Below are positions 50,225 to 59,318 of a stretch of DNA of 64,000 nt, one piece after another. The translations under genes and the position numbers were made by a program. Numbering within the stretch: position 1 is the first letter of the stretch; every line of letters begins with the position of its first letter. Source of the DNA: Pseudanabaena sp. BC1403 (GTDB taxonomy: Bacteria; Cyanobacteriota; Cyanobacteriia; Pseudanabaenales; Pseudanabaenaceae); contig NZ_PDDM01000026.1 of assembly GCF_002914585.1 (NCBI RefSeq), positions 1 to 64,000 of the forward strand, given 5' to 3'. A model generated the notes under the pieces. That model worked only from the letters and a program-made list of their open reading frames with translations. It was not told the origin of the DNA and made no database searches.

Positions 50225-52900
50225 ATGGATAATCTCGATGAAACCAAACTCAACGAAGCAATTCTGAGATTGTTCTACGATTTGCCCTTTATTGGCATGG
50301 CACTTATTTCGCCAGAAACTAAGCGTTGGCTAAAGTTTAACGATCGCCTGTGCGAAATTTTAGGCTATTCGCGAGAAGAATTACCTCAAATCACTTGGAC
50401 AGAAATAACTCATCCTGACGATCTCGATCAAGATATTGCCGAATTTGAAAGGGTAATGCGGGCAGAGACTGAAGGCTATGTCATGGATAAGCGATTTATT
50501 CGTAAAGATGGCAGCGTCATTTATGCTTCCATTGATGTCAAATGTTTACGCAAAGAAGATCGCACAATTGATTTTTTTATCGCAACTGTACAAGATATTA
50601 GCGATCGCAAGTGTGCTGAAGCAAAACAAAAGCAGATTGAACAAGCTTTGGGCGAAAGTGAAAATCGCTATCGTCAAGTTGTACAAACTCAATTAGATTT
50701 TGTGCTGCGATCGCAACCTGACACAACTATTATCTTTGCCAATGAGTCCTTCTGTCGTGCCTTGGGAATGACGCTCGATCAGGTCATCGGTCTAAAATGG
50801 ATCGACCTCTCTTCTCCCGATGAGCTGCAAAATACATTACAAAAAATATCGAAACTAAGCTTAGTCAACCCTAAATTTTTTGGTGAAAATCATAACCAAT
50901 GGGCGGATGGACAGATCGTGTTTACACAGTGGATTAATCAGGGGATTTTTGATGATCGAGGACAACTAATTGAAATCCAGTCGGCTGGAAGAGATGTCAC
51001 TGCGCTAAAAAATGCTGAAACTGCTCTCCAGAAACTCAATGACGAGCTGGAAATAAGAATTGAGCAAAGAACTGCTGACTTACACCAAAGTGAAGCCCGC
51101 AACCTGAATATTATCAAGGCTCTCCCAGATCTGCTACTTCTCTTAAAGCCTGATGGTACTTGTGTCCAGTGTATTATTCCTTCAACTCATGACAAGTCAA
51201 AATACATCCCCATCCAACAGCATGTTTCTGAAGTTTTACCGCCAGAAGATCTGGCTATACAATTGCAACTGTATAAGAAGGTGATCGCTACAGGAGAGGT
51301 GGAGATCTACGAGCATCAACTAACTAAGTTTGGTAAAACTGTATACGAAGAGGTAAGGATTTCACCCTACGGAAAAGATACGCTATTAGTGATTGTTCGT
51401 GATATTACCGATCGCAAGCAAGCTGAGCAGCAACTCCAAAATCTCACCGATCGCCTAACTCTAGCCATAAAATCAGCCGCAATCGGTATTTGGGAATGGG
51501 ATATTGCTCAAAATCGCTTTTATTGGGATGATCGCATTTATGAACTTTATGGTGTTAACCCTGATCAATGTACCGATATTTATTTAGCTTGGGAAAGTTG
51601 TATACATCCTAGCGATCTTGAATTTACTAAGAACGAAGTGCATCTAGCTTTAAATGGGAAAAAAGACTATGAACCAGAATATAGGATCTTGCTATCTGAT
51701 GGAAGCATTCGCTATCTTAAAGCCTATGGTCTAGTGCAGCGAAACGGTGAGAATGAACCAAAGAGGATGATCGGTATTAATTTTGATATTACCGATCGCA
51801 AACAAGCTGAAGAGCTGCTTATAAAAAGTGATACTCATCTCAAAGTCGCACAGCGTATTGGTAAGGTCGGTAGTTGGGAATTTGAAATAAATACTGGCAA
51901 ACTCACATGGTCAGATGAAATTTTTCATATTTATGGGCTTGAGCCTAGACCAGAGCCGCCAAGCTATGACGAATTGAAACCATATATCCATCCAGAAGAT
52001 TGGGAGCTTGTTAACCAAACCGTACAAAATGCAATTAGCTCAGCTCAATCCTACGATCTTGAACATCGCTTGTTACAACCAGATGGCACATTGATCTATG
52101 TGATGGCTCGCGGTGAAATGATCTATGACATATCAGGGCAGTTAACGCACATTATTGGTACGGCGATGGATATTAGCGATCGCAAGCTCGCTGAAGCCAA
52201 GATTTTGCGTACGGCAAATCAGTTAGCCAATATCAACCGCGAATTGGAATCCTTTAGTTATTCTGTCTCCCATGATTTGCGTGCACCATTGCGTCATATG
52301 AATGGCTTTGTTAATGCTTTACAACAACGACTGAAAGCCCACGAAGCTTTGAATGATCCGAAAGTTAATCACTATTTGCAGGTGATTGAGAAGAGTAGCC
52401 AAAAGATGGGGCATCTAATCGATGGGCTGCTTATGCTCTCTCGTTACGGACGAAGACCATTAGAGTCTAGACAGATATCAATTCGAGATTTGGTCGATGA
52501 AGCGATCGAGGTCATTCGTACTGACCCAAGCCATAATCCGTTAGTTGAATTTGAGATCGGCGACCTACCAATTACAGTTGGCGATCGCACTCTTTTACAA
52601 CAAGTTTTTCGTAATCTGCTTGGAAATGCTGTTAAATTTAGTCGTAACCAGCCCCAACCCTACATAAAAATTGATAGTTTGCCAGATCAGACCATTAGAA
52701 TTAGAGATAATGGCGTGGGCTTTCAAATGGAATATGCAGACAAACTCTTTGGTGCTTTTCAAAGATTGCATAATGACAAGGAGTTTGAAGGTACTGGTAT
52801 TGGCTTAGCGATCGTTCAACGGATTGTCCAACGTCATGGAGGCTCGATTTGGGCAGAAGGATATCCCGATCAAGGCGCAACTTTCTTTATAAAACTATAG
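50225..52900 (+). CDS. multi-PAS sensor histidine kinase
   Basis: About 891 residues, soluble. Five PAS/PAC modules are visible by their ends (QDISDRKCAEAKQ, RDVTALKNAE, RDITDRKQAEQQ, FDITDRKQAEEL, MDISDRKLAEAK), linked by short coiled coils. The kinase core has the phytochrome-like H-box SYSVSHDLRAPLRHMNGF (His near residue 683), N-box FRNLLGNAVKFSR, and G-boxes IRDNGVGF and GTGIGLAIVQ. No membrane segment, GAF or chromophore domain is seen, so it probably senses a small molecule or redox state via PAS. The response regulator downstream is the likely partner. ATG at 50225 is preferred over TTG at 50210. Confidence 0.9.
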   Translation: MDNLDETKLNEAILRLFYDLPFIGMALISPETKRWLKFNDRLCEILGYSREELPQITWTEITHPDDLDQDIAEFERVMRAETEGYVMDKRFIRKDGSVIYASIDVKCLRKEDRTIDFFIATVQDISDRKCAEAKQKQIEQALGESENRYRQVVQTQLDFVLRSQPDTTIIFANESFCRALGMTLDQVIGLKWIDLSSPDELQNTLQKISKLSLVNPKFFGENHNQWADGQIVFTQWINQGIFDDRGQLIEIQSAGRDVTALKNAETALQKLNDELEIRIEQRTADLHQSEARNLNIIKALPDLLLLLKPDGTCVQCIIPSTHDKSKYIPIQQHVSEVLPPEDLAIQLQLYKKVIATGEVEIYEHQLTKFGKTVYEEVRISPYGKDTLLVIVRDITDRKQAEQQLQNLTDRLTLAIKSAAIGIWEWDIAQNRFYWDDRIYELYGVNPDQCTDIYLAWESCIHPSDLEFTKNEVHLALNGKKDYEPEYRILLSDGSIRYLKAYGLVQRNGENEPKRMIGINFDITDRKQAEELLIKSDTHLKVAQRIGKVGSWEFEINTGKLTWSDEIFHIYGLEPRPEPPSYDELKPYIHPEDWELVNQTVQNAISSAQSYDLEHRLLQPDGTLIYVMARGEMIYDISGQLTHIIGTAMDISDRKLAEAKILRTANQLANINRELESFSYSVSHDLRAPLRHMNGFVNALQQRLKAHEALNDPKVNHYLQVIEKSSQKMGHLIDGLLMLSRYGRRPLESRQISIRDLVDEAIEVIRTDPSHNPLVEFEIGDLPITVGDRTLLQQVFRNLLGNAVKFSRNQPQPYIKIDSLPDQTIRIRDNGVGFQMEYADKLFGAFQRLHNDKEFEGTGIGLAIVQRIVQRHGGSIWAEGYPDQGATFFIKL

Positions 52901-52932
52901 AACTGTGTAGCGTAAAGTGCTACGCAGTTCTA
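52900..52932. other. hairpin between kinase and response regulator genes
   Basis: About 15-bp stem (TAGAACTGTGTAGCG / TGCTACGCAGTTCTA) with mismatches, starting at the kinase stop. Partial terminator or processing site. Confidence 0.5.
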
Positions 52933-52954
52933 TGAATTATTATGGTCTAAATAA

Positions 52955-53389
52955 ATGGAACCCACCCAAATCCTGCTTGTTGAGGATGATCCTAATGATG
53001 TTGAGTTAATCCAGATTGCCTTGGATAGTCACAACTTTGTCAATAAAATAGACGTAGTGTCAGACGGAGAACAGGCAATTCATTATCTATTTGGGCGTGA
53101 TGGTGAACTACCGATTCACCCACTCCCACGCCTAATACTTTTAGACTTAAAACTACCAAAAATAGATGGAATTCAAGTATTAGAGATGATTCGCAGTTCG
53201 CCTCGCACGCGCAATCTTGTTGTTGTCGTCATGACTTCCTCGGCTGAAAACCGAGACTTAAAAGCTTGTTATGACTTAGGTGTCAATAGTTATATTGTTA
53301 AGCCTTTAGACTTTCAGCAGTTTGTAGAGATATCACAACAGGTAGGCTTTTACTGGATGATGCTAAATCAGTTACCGCCAATTGATTAG
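52955..53389 (+). CDS. single-domain response regulator (Rcp1-like)
   Basis: 144 residues, a lone receiver domain: acidic VEDDPNDVELI, phospho-acceptor Asp64 in LLDLKLPKIDG, VMTSSAE, and Lys in YIVKPLDFQQF. The extended beta4-alpha4 region and the C-terminal VEISQQVGFYWMMLN are typical of Rcp1-type partners of bacteriophytochrome-like kinases. It lies 54 nt behind the kinase and probably takes its phosphate from it. Confidence 0.9.
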   Translation: MEPTQILLVEDDPNDVELIQIALDSHNFVNKIDVVSDGEQAIHYLFGRDGELPIHPLPRLILLDLKLPKIDGIQVLEMIRSSPRTRNLVVVVMTSSAENRDLKACYDLGVNSYIVKPLDFQQFVEISQQVGFYWMMLNQLPPID

Positions 53390-53480
53390 TTAGATATGCA
53401 ATAAATTGCAAGGTTAAAGCTTAAATTCATTGCATAGATTTGCTTTGAAGTATTCTTTATATGTAGATAAATTGTAAAAA

Positions 53481-53527
53481 ATATAGTTTAGAGTGGCGGC
53501 GCAAAGCGCCGCCACTCTAAACTATAT
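53481..53527. terminator. 22-bp perfect palindrome (AAA triloop)
   Basis: Stem 53481-53502 / 53506-53527 with GGCGGCGC-AAA-GCGCCGCC core, 92 nt behind the response regulator stop. Confidence 0.7.
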
Positions 53528-53560
53528 AAATCGGATTTGGTATTAGTTACACTTCTATGA

Positions 53561-53691
53561 CAGCAGTTCTCATTATAAAAATTGGTTGTTTGAACGCCTG
53601 CCAACGGCGGGCTTTCAAACAACCAATTTTTATGTTTCCAGCGCCGAAGGCGCTGGAAACATAAAAATTGGTTTCATAATGAGAATTGCTG
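53561..53691. mobile_element. MITE, copy 2, with 16-bp TIRs and 9-bp target duplication
   Basis: 131 bp. Terminal inverted repeats CAGCAGTTCTCATTAT and ATAATGAGAATTGCTG differ at one position. The 9-bp sequence CTTCTATGA stands on both sides (53552-53560 and 53692-53700), as expected for a target-site duplication. Inside are two hairpins, GTTTGAA...TTCAAAC and GTTTCCAGC...GCTGGAAAC, in the order opposite to copy 1 (5278-5411). Confidence 0.85.
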
Positions 53692-53901
53692 CTTCTATGA
53701 ATTGGTATTAGGTTTTTGGAGTCTCAAAATGACAACGACATTTTGAGACTCAGTATAAAGTGGCAATAGCTATAGTTTATGTATTTTTTTCAGATATACT
53801 TTAGTAAATACAGTGCATTGACTCCCCAAGTGATTAATTTCAGGCAGATGGGAATGATTATATGCAAAAACTCAAAACCTATATCTTTGCATCTGTAAAC
53901 C

Positions 53902-56232
53902 ATGGGAAAATTGATGTCAGAGCTGAGAGAATCTGAAAAGCCAGAAAAGCAGCGATCGCTGCATATTTTGATTATTGAAGATGTTGATGCCGATGTAGAG
54001 CTGACAATATTAGCTCTGGAATCAGCAGGCTTAGATTTTACCTATGACATTACTGCTACAGCGATCGGATGCCAAAAATACTTACAAGATGATATTTACG
54101 ATGTAGTTTTGTCTGACTATCGTCTGCCAAGTTTTAATGGGTTGCAAGCTTTTAACTTTCTAAAACAATCAGGTCAGGATATTCCATTTATTTTAATTAC
54201 GGGTAGTTTAGGCGAGGAAGCTGCCGTTGAATGTATCAAATCAGGGATGACTGATTATGTACTGAAAGATCGATTATTTCGGTTGCCTAGTGTTTTACAA
54301 CGTGCTCTGCAAGAGTTCTCATTGCGCCAACAACAGAAAAATGCGATCGCGCAAATTGAGCAGCAAGCATGGCGAGAGACAATTATTAATCGCATTGTCC
54401 AAGCAATGAGAGAAACTCTAGTTTTAGAAGATGTTCTACAAACAACGGCAGATTTATTACATGAAGCCTTACAAGTGACTCATTGTCTGATCTTTCAGCC
54501 AGATACTTTGAAGAGAATGCGAGTTTGTTATACCAGTAAAAACAACTTTGAGATTAGAGAATCAGTGATTGGGCTATCCTGTGGTTTTTATGAGCATTAT
54601 CATGATGATTTGGTTCAAGGAACGCAAATCTCAGTCTATCAAGTTAGCAAAGATTTGCCAGAAGAACTAAGAGAGTTAGCAGAACAATATAGTATCCATT
54701 CTCTTTTGATGACCTCTCTTGTTTATCAACAAACTTATTTAGGTGGGATTAGCCTATATCAGTGCGATCGCGATCGTATTTGGTCTGAAAACGAACTATC
54801 GCTAGTTAAGGCGATCTCCGATCAATGTGCGATCGCGATCCATCAATCTGATCTCTATCAAAATGCCCAATCAGAGCTATTAGAGCGTAAAAAGATGGAA
54901 GCGCAACTGCGTCATGATGCTTTGCATGATTCTTTGACAGGCTTACCAAACCGTGCTTTATTTCTAGATCGCCTTAACCATGCTTTACAGCTATCTAATC
55001 GGCGCTTATACCTAAATTCGGCCGATCTCCCCGAGCTGTTTGCGGTTCTCTTTTTTGATTTAGATCGATTTAAGATCATCAACGATAGTCTCGGACATTT
55101 AGCAGGCGATCAGTTATTAAAAATTGTGGCAAAACGTCTGGTTGGCTGTCTACGTGGGGGCGATACAGTTGCAAGACTAGGTGGAGATGAATTTGTGATG
55201 CTCCTTGAAGAAATCGAACATCTTAATGATGTAATTGAGGTCGTGCACAGGATTAAGGAGTCATTGCAAGTGCCAGTCATGCTTGATGGCAATGAAATAT
55301 TTATTAGTACAAGTATTGGAATTGCTCTAAATTCTGCTGATTATACTCAACCAGACCAGTTGCTACGGGATGCTGATACTGCCATGTATCGAGCTAAGGA
55401 ACAGGGACGCGATCGCTATGAAATATTTAATCCTGTGATGCATACCGAGGCGCTGAAAAAACTACGGATAGAAAATGAGTTGCGTCGAGCCATTGAACGC
55501 TACGAATTGCGAGTACATTACCAGCCAATTGTCTGCTTGCAATCACGACAAATATTGGGATTTGAAGCTCTTGTTCGTTGGCAACATCCTGAACAAGGCT
55601 TGCTATATCCTAAAGACTTTATTGCCATAGCGGAAGATGCTGGCCTAATTGTGGCAATTGATTTTTGGGTATTGCAGGAGGCTTGCACTCGTCTACGCGC
55701 ATGGCAAGAGCAGTTCCCGATCGCGATGAATCTAACTATGAATGTTAATTTATCTGCGAAACAATTTACTAAGCCTAACTTGACTAGCGAAATTGAGAAT
55801 ATTCTTAAACAAGCGAATCTCAATAATCATAATTTGAAGATAGAGATTACTGAAAGTATATTAATCGAAAAGACTTCTTTAGCAGCGCAAATTTTAGGCG
55901 AATTAAGTGAACGTAATATTCAAACTTGCATTGATGATTTTGGTACAGGATATTCTTCGTTAAGCTATTTGCATCGATTTCCAATTCATACCCTCAAGAT
56001 CGATCAATCATTTATCAACCGACTCGACCATAATCTAGAAGATGGTGAAATCGTGAAAGCGATTATTGTTTTGGGAATAAATTTGGGCTTAAATGTAGTT
56101 GCAGAAGGTGTGGAAACTGCTGAGCAGTTAGAGCGGCTAAAAAATTATAATTGTCAGGCAGGGCAAGGATATTATCTGTTTAAGCCTCTAGAAGCTGAGG
56201 CGATCGCGACATTACTGGCAGCCCCAATATAG
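53902..56232 (+). CDS. REC-GAF-GGDEF-EAL cyclic-di-GMP signalling protein
   Basis: 776 residues. Receiver domain (about 20-140, Asp72 in VVLSDYRLPS), GAF-like domain (about 165-315), GGDEF domain with an intact GGDEF at about 427-431, and EAL domain starting GFEALVRWQHP (about 553) with IDDFGTGYSSLSYL and the loop-6 and metal residues. Both diguanylate cyclase and phosphodiesterase sites look complete, so it can make or degrade c-di-GMP depending on phosphorylation and the GAF ligand. It may be a target of the upstream kinase, though repeats and about 500 bp separate them. Confidence 0.92.
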   Translation: MGKLMSELRESEKPEKQRSLHILIIEDVDADVELTILALESAGLDFTYDITATAIGCQKYLQDDIYDVVLSDYRLPSFNGLQAFNFLKQSGQDIPFILITGSLGEEAAVECIKSGMTDYVLKDRLFRLPSVLQRALQEFSLRQQQKNAIAQIEQQAWRETIINRIVQAMRETLVLEDVLQTTADLLHEALQVTHCLIFQPDTLKRMRVCYTSKNNFEIRESVIGLSCGFYEHYHDDLVQGTQISVYQVSKDLPEELRELAEQYSIHSLLMTSLVYQQTYLGGISLYQCDRDRIWSENELSLVKAISDQCAIAIHQSDLYQNAQSELLERKKMEAQLRHDALHDSLTGLPNRALFLDRLNHALQLSNRRLYLNSADLPELFAVLFFDLDRFKIINDSLGHLAGDQLLKIVAKRLVGCLRGGDTVARLGGDEFVMLLEEIEHLNDVIEVVHRIKESLQVPVMLDGNEIFISTSIGIALNSADYTQPDQLLRDADTAMYRAKEQGRDRYEIFNPVMHTEALKKLRIENELRRAIERYELRVHYQPIVCLQSRQILGFEALVRWQHPEQGLLYPKDFIAIAEDAGLIVAIDFWVLQEACTRLRAWQEQFPIAMNLTMNVNLSAKQFTKPNLTSEIENILKQANLNNHNLKIEITESILIEKTSLAAQILGELSERNIQTCIDDFGTGYSSLSYLHRFPIHTLKIDQSFINRLDHNLEDGEIVKAIIVLGINLGLNVVAEGVETAEQLERLKNYNCQAGQGYYLFKPLEAEAIATLLAAPI

Positions 56233-56265
56233 AAGGGGCGCAAAGCGCCCCTTCTATATTGGGGC
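56221..56265. terminator. 21-bp perfect palindrome (AAA triloop)
   Basis: Stem 56221-56241 / 56245-56265, starting inside the GGDEF-EAL gene; GGGGCGC-AAA-GCGCCCC core. A smaller hairpin (GGCGGCG/CGCCGCC) follows at about 56270-56293. Confidence 0.75.
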
Positions 56266-56333
56266 TGATTGGCGGCGTGGAGCGCCGCCAATCAATTCTT
56301 GGATTTTGATTTGTTCTAAATTGCTTTAATTAT

Positions 56334-57215
56334 CTAAAAAGCGATCGCTTGTTCCAATGTACTAACATTCACGAGCGCAAGGCTTGGGGCTGATTTCCTA
56401 ACTAGCCCAGTTAAAACTTTGCCTGAACCAACTTCGATCGCTGTCTCATAACCTTGAGCAGCCAGATATAAACAGATCTCGCGCCAACGTACTGGGGAAG
56501 TCATTTGTTGAGCAAGATGCTCGCGGATAACTTGTCCTGATGTTGTAGCGTCGTCTGGCGCTACATTAGAAATAACAGGCATCTCCGCATCATTAAAGAT
56601 TGTCTTTTCCAGAGTGACTGCAAATTGCGTAGCAGCTTCTGCCATAAGTGGTGAATGGAAAGCTCCACTCACTTTCAAAGGGATTGCCCTCCTAGACTTG
56701 ACCTGTTCGCAGATCGACTTGATTGCGGCTTCCGTGCCTGAAATTACCACTTGATCATTACTATTATCATTAGCCAAAATGACATCTGCGGTTTGAGCGA
56801 TCGCAGCTTCTAATTGATGGCGATCAAATCCAAGTAAAGCAGTCATCGCGCCACCACTTGCTTCAGACATCAAGAGCGATCGCTGTTTTACTAGTTCTAA
56901 ACCTGTCGCAAAATCCACAACACCTGCACAATAAAGCGCACTATATTCGCCCAAGCTATGCCCTGTCACCGCATCAGGTTTTGCACCTTTAGCCTTTAGT
57001 ACATCAGAAAGAATGGCTGAAATCACATACAGGCAAGGCTGGGTAAATTCGGTTTTAGCTAGTTCTGTGGCATCAGTCTGTGATTTATCTAAAATCGACC
57101 AACCTAAAATTTTCTCCGCCTTGTCAAATTTATCCTTGCCTATTTCCGCAAGGTCTAAACCCATACCCACTGCCTGAGAGCCTTGCCCAGGAAATATCCA
57201 TACATTTTTGGTCAT
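56334..57215 (-). CDS. fabD: malonyl-CoA:ACP transacylase
   Basis: 293 residues. N-terminal FPGQGSQAVGMG, catalytic Ser87 in GHSLGEYSAL, the conserved His in GAFHSPLM and the ending EVGSGKVLTGLVRK are all typical. It loads malonyl groups on acyl carrier protein for fatty-acid synthesis. Length is normal and no other fab gene is adjacent. Start is ATG at 57215. A palindrome lies upstream. Confidence 0.95.
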   Translation of the reverse strand: MTKNVWIFPGQGSQAVGMGLDLAEIGKDKFDKAEKILGWSILDKSQTDATELAKTEFTQPCLYVISAILSDVLKAKGAKPDAVTGHSLGEYSALYCAGVVDFATGLELVKQRSLLMSEASGGAMTALLGFDRHQLEAAIAQTADVILANDNSNDQVVISGTEAAIKSICEQVKSRRAIPLKVSGAFHSPLMAEAATQFAVTLEKTIFNDAEMPVISNVAPDDATTSGQVIREHLAQQMTSPVRWREICLYLAAQGYETAIEVGSGKVLTGLVRKSAPSLALVNVSTLEQAIAF

Positions 57216-57334
57216 TATTTATAAAATGTTATTTAAGTAACTTTATATTTTCTAAAGTTTACAGCGCTTTGGTCTGCAAACAAAAGCAAAAAACTAGTCC
57301 CAAAGGTATACAAATCAAGCTTTTATAGCTATTT

Positions 57335-57386
57335 AAACCAAAAAGATAGTTGCGGCGCGAAGCACCGCAACTATCTTTTTGGTTTG
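57335..57386. terminator. 24-bp palindrome (GAA triloop), one mismatch
   Basis: Stem AAACCAAAAAGATAGTTGCGG ... CCGCAACTATCTTTTTGG with GGCGC-GAA-GCACC at the tip. It lies between the HNH gene (whose end it follows) and fabD. Confidence 0.7.
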
Positions 57387-57414
57387 AGCGCAAAGTGCTG
57401 TAATAGCTATAAGA

Positions 57415-57909
57415 CTAATTAATAATATATTTCTGCCATTCGTCATGATTTCCTGATCTCAAGTATTTTGTTACCTCGAAATGCAAGCCACTGTGGGGGC
57501 GGCGTGGTTGCTTCTTTAATGGCATAGAAGCTTCTTTGGGTGTACGGTTGCCTTTTTTGACGTTGCAGCGTACACAGGCGGTAATAATATTGTCCCAGCT
57601 GTCACCGCCACCACGCGATCGCGGCATGACGTGATCCAGTGTCAGGTCATCGCCCGTATGTCCACAGTACTGACAGGAATGGGAGTCGCGATGGAGAATA
57701 TTACGACGAGTGAGGGGGATTTCTTTATAGGGAATGCTGATATATTGCAACATTCGGATCACTGTGGGCAGTGGCATTCCAGGGTAAATCATCCTGCCAT
57801 TATGTTCCACTTGTTCTGCTTTACCTTTTATGACCAACACAATAGCTCGCTGCCAATTTGTGATGTTCAGCGGTTCATAGGATGCGTTTAGTACAAGGAC
57901 TTTTGCCAT
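57415..57909 (-). CDS. HNH endonuclease
   Basis: 164 residues. The HNH core has CQYCG ... LTLDHVMPRSRGGGDSWDNIITACVRCNVKKGNRTPKEA, with Zn-binding CxxC pairs and the catalytic His in LDHV. The N-terminus KVLVLNASYEPLNITNWQRA is the well-conserved opening of a family found in nearly all cyanobacteria and many other bacteria; its role is unknown. It is not an intron or intein remnant here as it stands alone with its own start. Confidence 0.9.
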   Translation of the reverse strand: MAKVLVLNASYEPLNITNWQRAIVLVIKGKAEQVEHNGRMIYPGMPLPTVIRMLQYISIPYKEIPLTRRNILHRDSHSCQYCGHTGDDLTLDHVMPRSRGGGDSWDNIITACVRCNVKKGNRTPKEASMPLKKQPRRPHSGLHFEVTKYLRSGNHDEWQKYIIN

Positions 57910-57981
57910 TACTGTCCAGCGAACTTATATCAGATGCTACCACAGCTAGCCAAAATCAGCTAGATGGTTCTGGGTTATGAA

Positions 57982-58033
57982 ACCAATTATTAGATTTTTC
58001 AGCACCGTAGGTGCTGAAAAATCTAATAATTGG
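57982..58033. repeat. hairpin related to the MITE family
   Basis: 24-bp stem CCAATTATTAGATTTTTCAGC ... with the loop-proximal CAGCACC/GGTGCTG, preceded by ATGAAA as inside the MITE at 53561. It resembles one half of that element without its terminal repeats. Confidence 0.5.
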
Positions 58034-58067
58034 AAATTCAGAAGGCGTTAGGCATCAAGGGATGTTT

Positions 58068-59063
58068 TTACAGTAACAGAGCGTTGAAGATGTAACCGAT
58101 GCTGATAATGCCAACCGTCATTAGCCCAATAAATACAGCTAAGAGCTGAGGTCTTAAAACTTTTTTGAGAATTACTATTTCAGGAAGAGAAAGCGCGGTA
58201 ACAGCCATTGTGAAAGCTAATACTGTACCCATTGGCATTCCTTTATTAACTAAAGCTTCAGTAATTGGCATCACACCCGCAATATTTGCATAGAGTGGTA
58301 CGCCTAAAACTACTGCAAGTGGGACAGCTAGAGGATTATGCACACCTGCATATTTGACAATAAAATCGGTCGGTACATAACCATGAATCCCTGCCCCGAT
58401 CGCAATTCCAAGCACAACATAAAGCCAAACTGTTCGCACAATTTCGCTGGATTGATATCTGCCTTGCGCAAATCTTTGCTTCCAAGTCAGGACAGTTTCG
58501 ATGTTGTCTTCATCATCGGGACTACTCCCTTGACGGGATCTTTGCAGTTCCCATACAAATGGTTCTACCCATTTTTCTAATTTGAGAAGTCCAATGATAT
58601 ATCCTGATGCGATCGCTAAGCCCACACCAAAGCTAATATAAATCAGCGTCACTTTAAGCCCAAATAGTCCCCATAGCAAGATTACAGCGACTTCATTGAC
58701 CATTGGTGCTGCCATCAGATAGGAGAAAGTCACGCCTAACGGAACACCTGCTTCTAAGAATCCAATAAACAAAGGAACTGCCGAGCAAGAACAGAATGGC
58801 GTGATGATTCCTACCATTGCAGCCAAGACATTTCCTGCGAAAGTACGTTTGCCTTCTAACAAAGAACGAACTCGTTCTGGTTCTAAAAAACTCTGAAATG
58901 TGCCAACAATAAAGCTAATCACAATTAGCAATGTTAAAACTTTCGGCACATCGTAAAGGAAGAAATGTAAGCTCGATCCTAAATGAGAGGCGATTTCTAG
59001 TCCAAAAAGTTTTGTGACAATCTGATTTGCTAACCAGTCAAAGGGATAAAAGGGATCGAACAT
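58068..59063 (-). CDS. ArsP-type (UPF0718) membrane permease
   Basis: 331 residues with about eight to ten helices in two halves joined by a cytoplasmic loop rich in charged residues (about 175-205). The first half carries TPFCSCSAVPLFIGFLEAGVP and the second GVPLYANIAGVMPITEALV, the signature of the PF03773 permease family to which the organoarsenical exporter ArsP belongs. Its partner, a thioredoxin-like protein, is 12 nt upstream. An operator matching that of arsR/gap3 lies before the operon, suggesting arsenic control. Confidence 0.85.
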   Translation of the reverse strand: MFDPFYPFDWLANQIVTKLFGLEIASHLGSSLHFFLYDVPKVLTLLIVISFIVGTFQSFLEPERVRSLLEGKRTFAGNVLAAMVGIITPFCSCSAVPLFIGFLEAGVPLGVTFSYLMAAPMVNEVAVILLWGLFGLKVTLIYISFGVGLAIASGYIIGLLKLEKWVEPFVWELQRSRQGSSPDDEDNIETVLTWKQRFAQGRYQSSEIVRTVWLYVVLGIAIGAGIHGYVPTDFIVKYAGVHNPLAVPLAVVLGVPLYANIAGVMPITEALVNKGMPMGTVLAFTMAVTALSLPEIVILKKVLRPQLLAVFIGLMTVGIISIGYIFNALLL

Positions 59064-59075
59064 GACGTTATCCCT

Positions 59076-59318
59076 TTAGCGTTGTAATAACGGTTGAATT
59101 TGGTCTGTACTGATTACTTGACCTTTGCTGACAACCTTGCCATTAATCGCCATTGCTGGGGTAGACATCACGCCACGCATGGCAATTTCCACAGGATCGG
59201 TAATATGAGAAACTTCAGCAGTGAGATTGAGATTTGCCATAGCTTGTTTCGCATTTGCCTCTAGCTGTTGGCATTTTTTACAGCCTGTGCCCAAAATTTC
59301 AATTTTGACCGTATCCAT
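59076..59318 (-). CDS. thioredoxin-like redox-active disulfide protein
   Basis: 80 residues with a redox centre TGCKKCQQLE (CxxC, residues about 12-16) and cis-Pro region STPAMAINGK. These small proteins are regularly encoded next to PF03773 permeases and may reduce or deliver the thiol-bound substrate. It is the first gene of the operon with the permease. The ATG at 59318 is preceded by AGGAG about 6 nt upstream on the minus strand. Confidence 0.87.
   Translation of the reverse strand: MDTVKIEILGTGCKKCQQLEANAKQAMANLNLTAEVSHITDPVEIAMRGVMSTPAMAINGKVVSKGQVISTDQIQPLLQR

Larger units (their letters stand above)
53390..53901. other. repeat-filled intergenic region
   Basis: 512 bp without a gene. 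It holds a 22-bp palindrome (53481-53527), a MITE with target-site duplication (53561-53691), and a hairpin fragment of the ATACCAA family (53701-53756). Confidence 0.65.
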
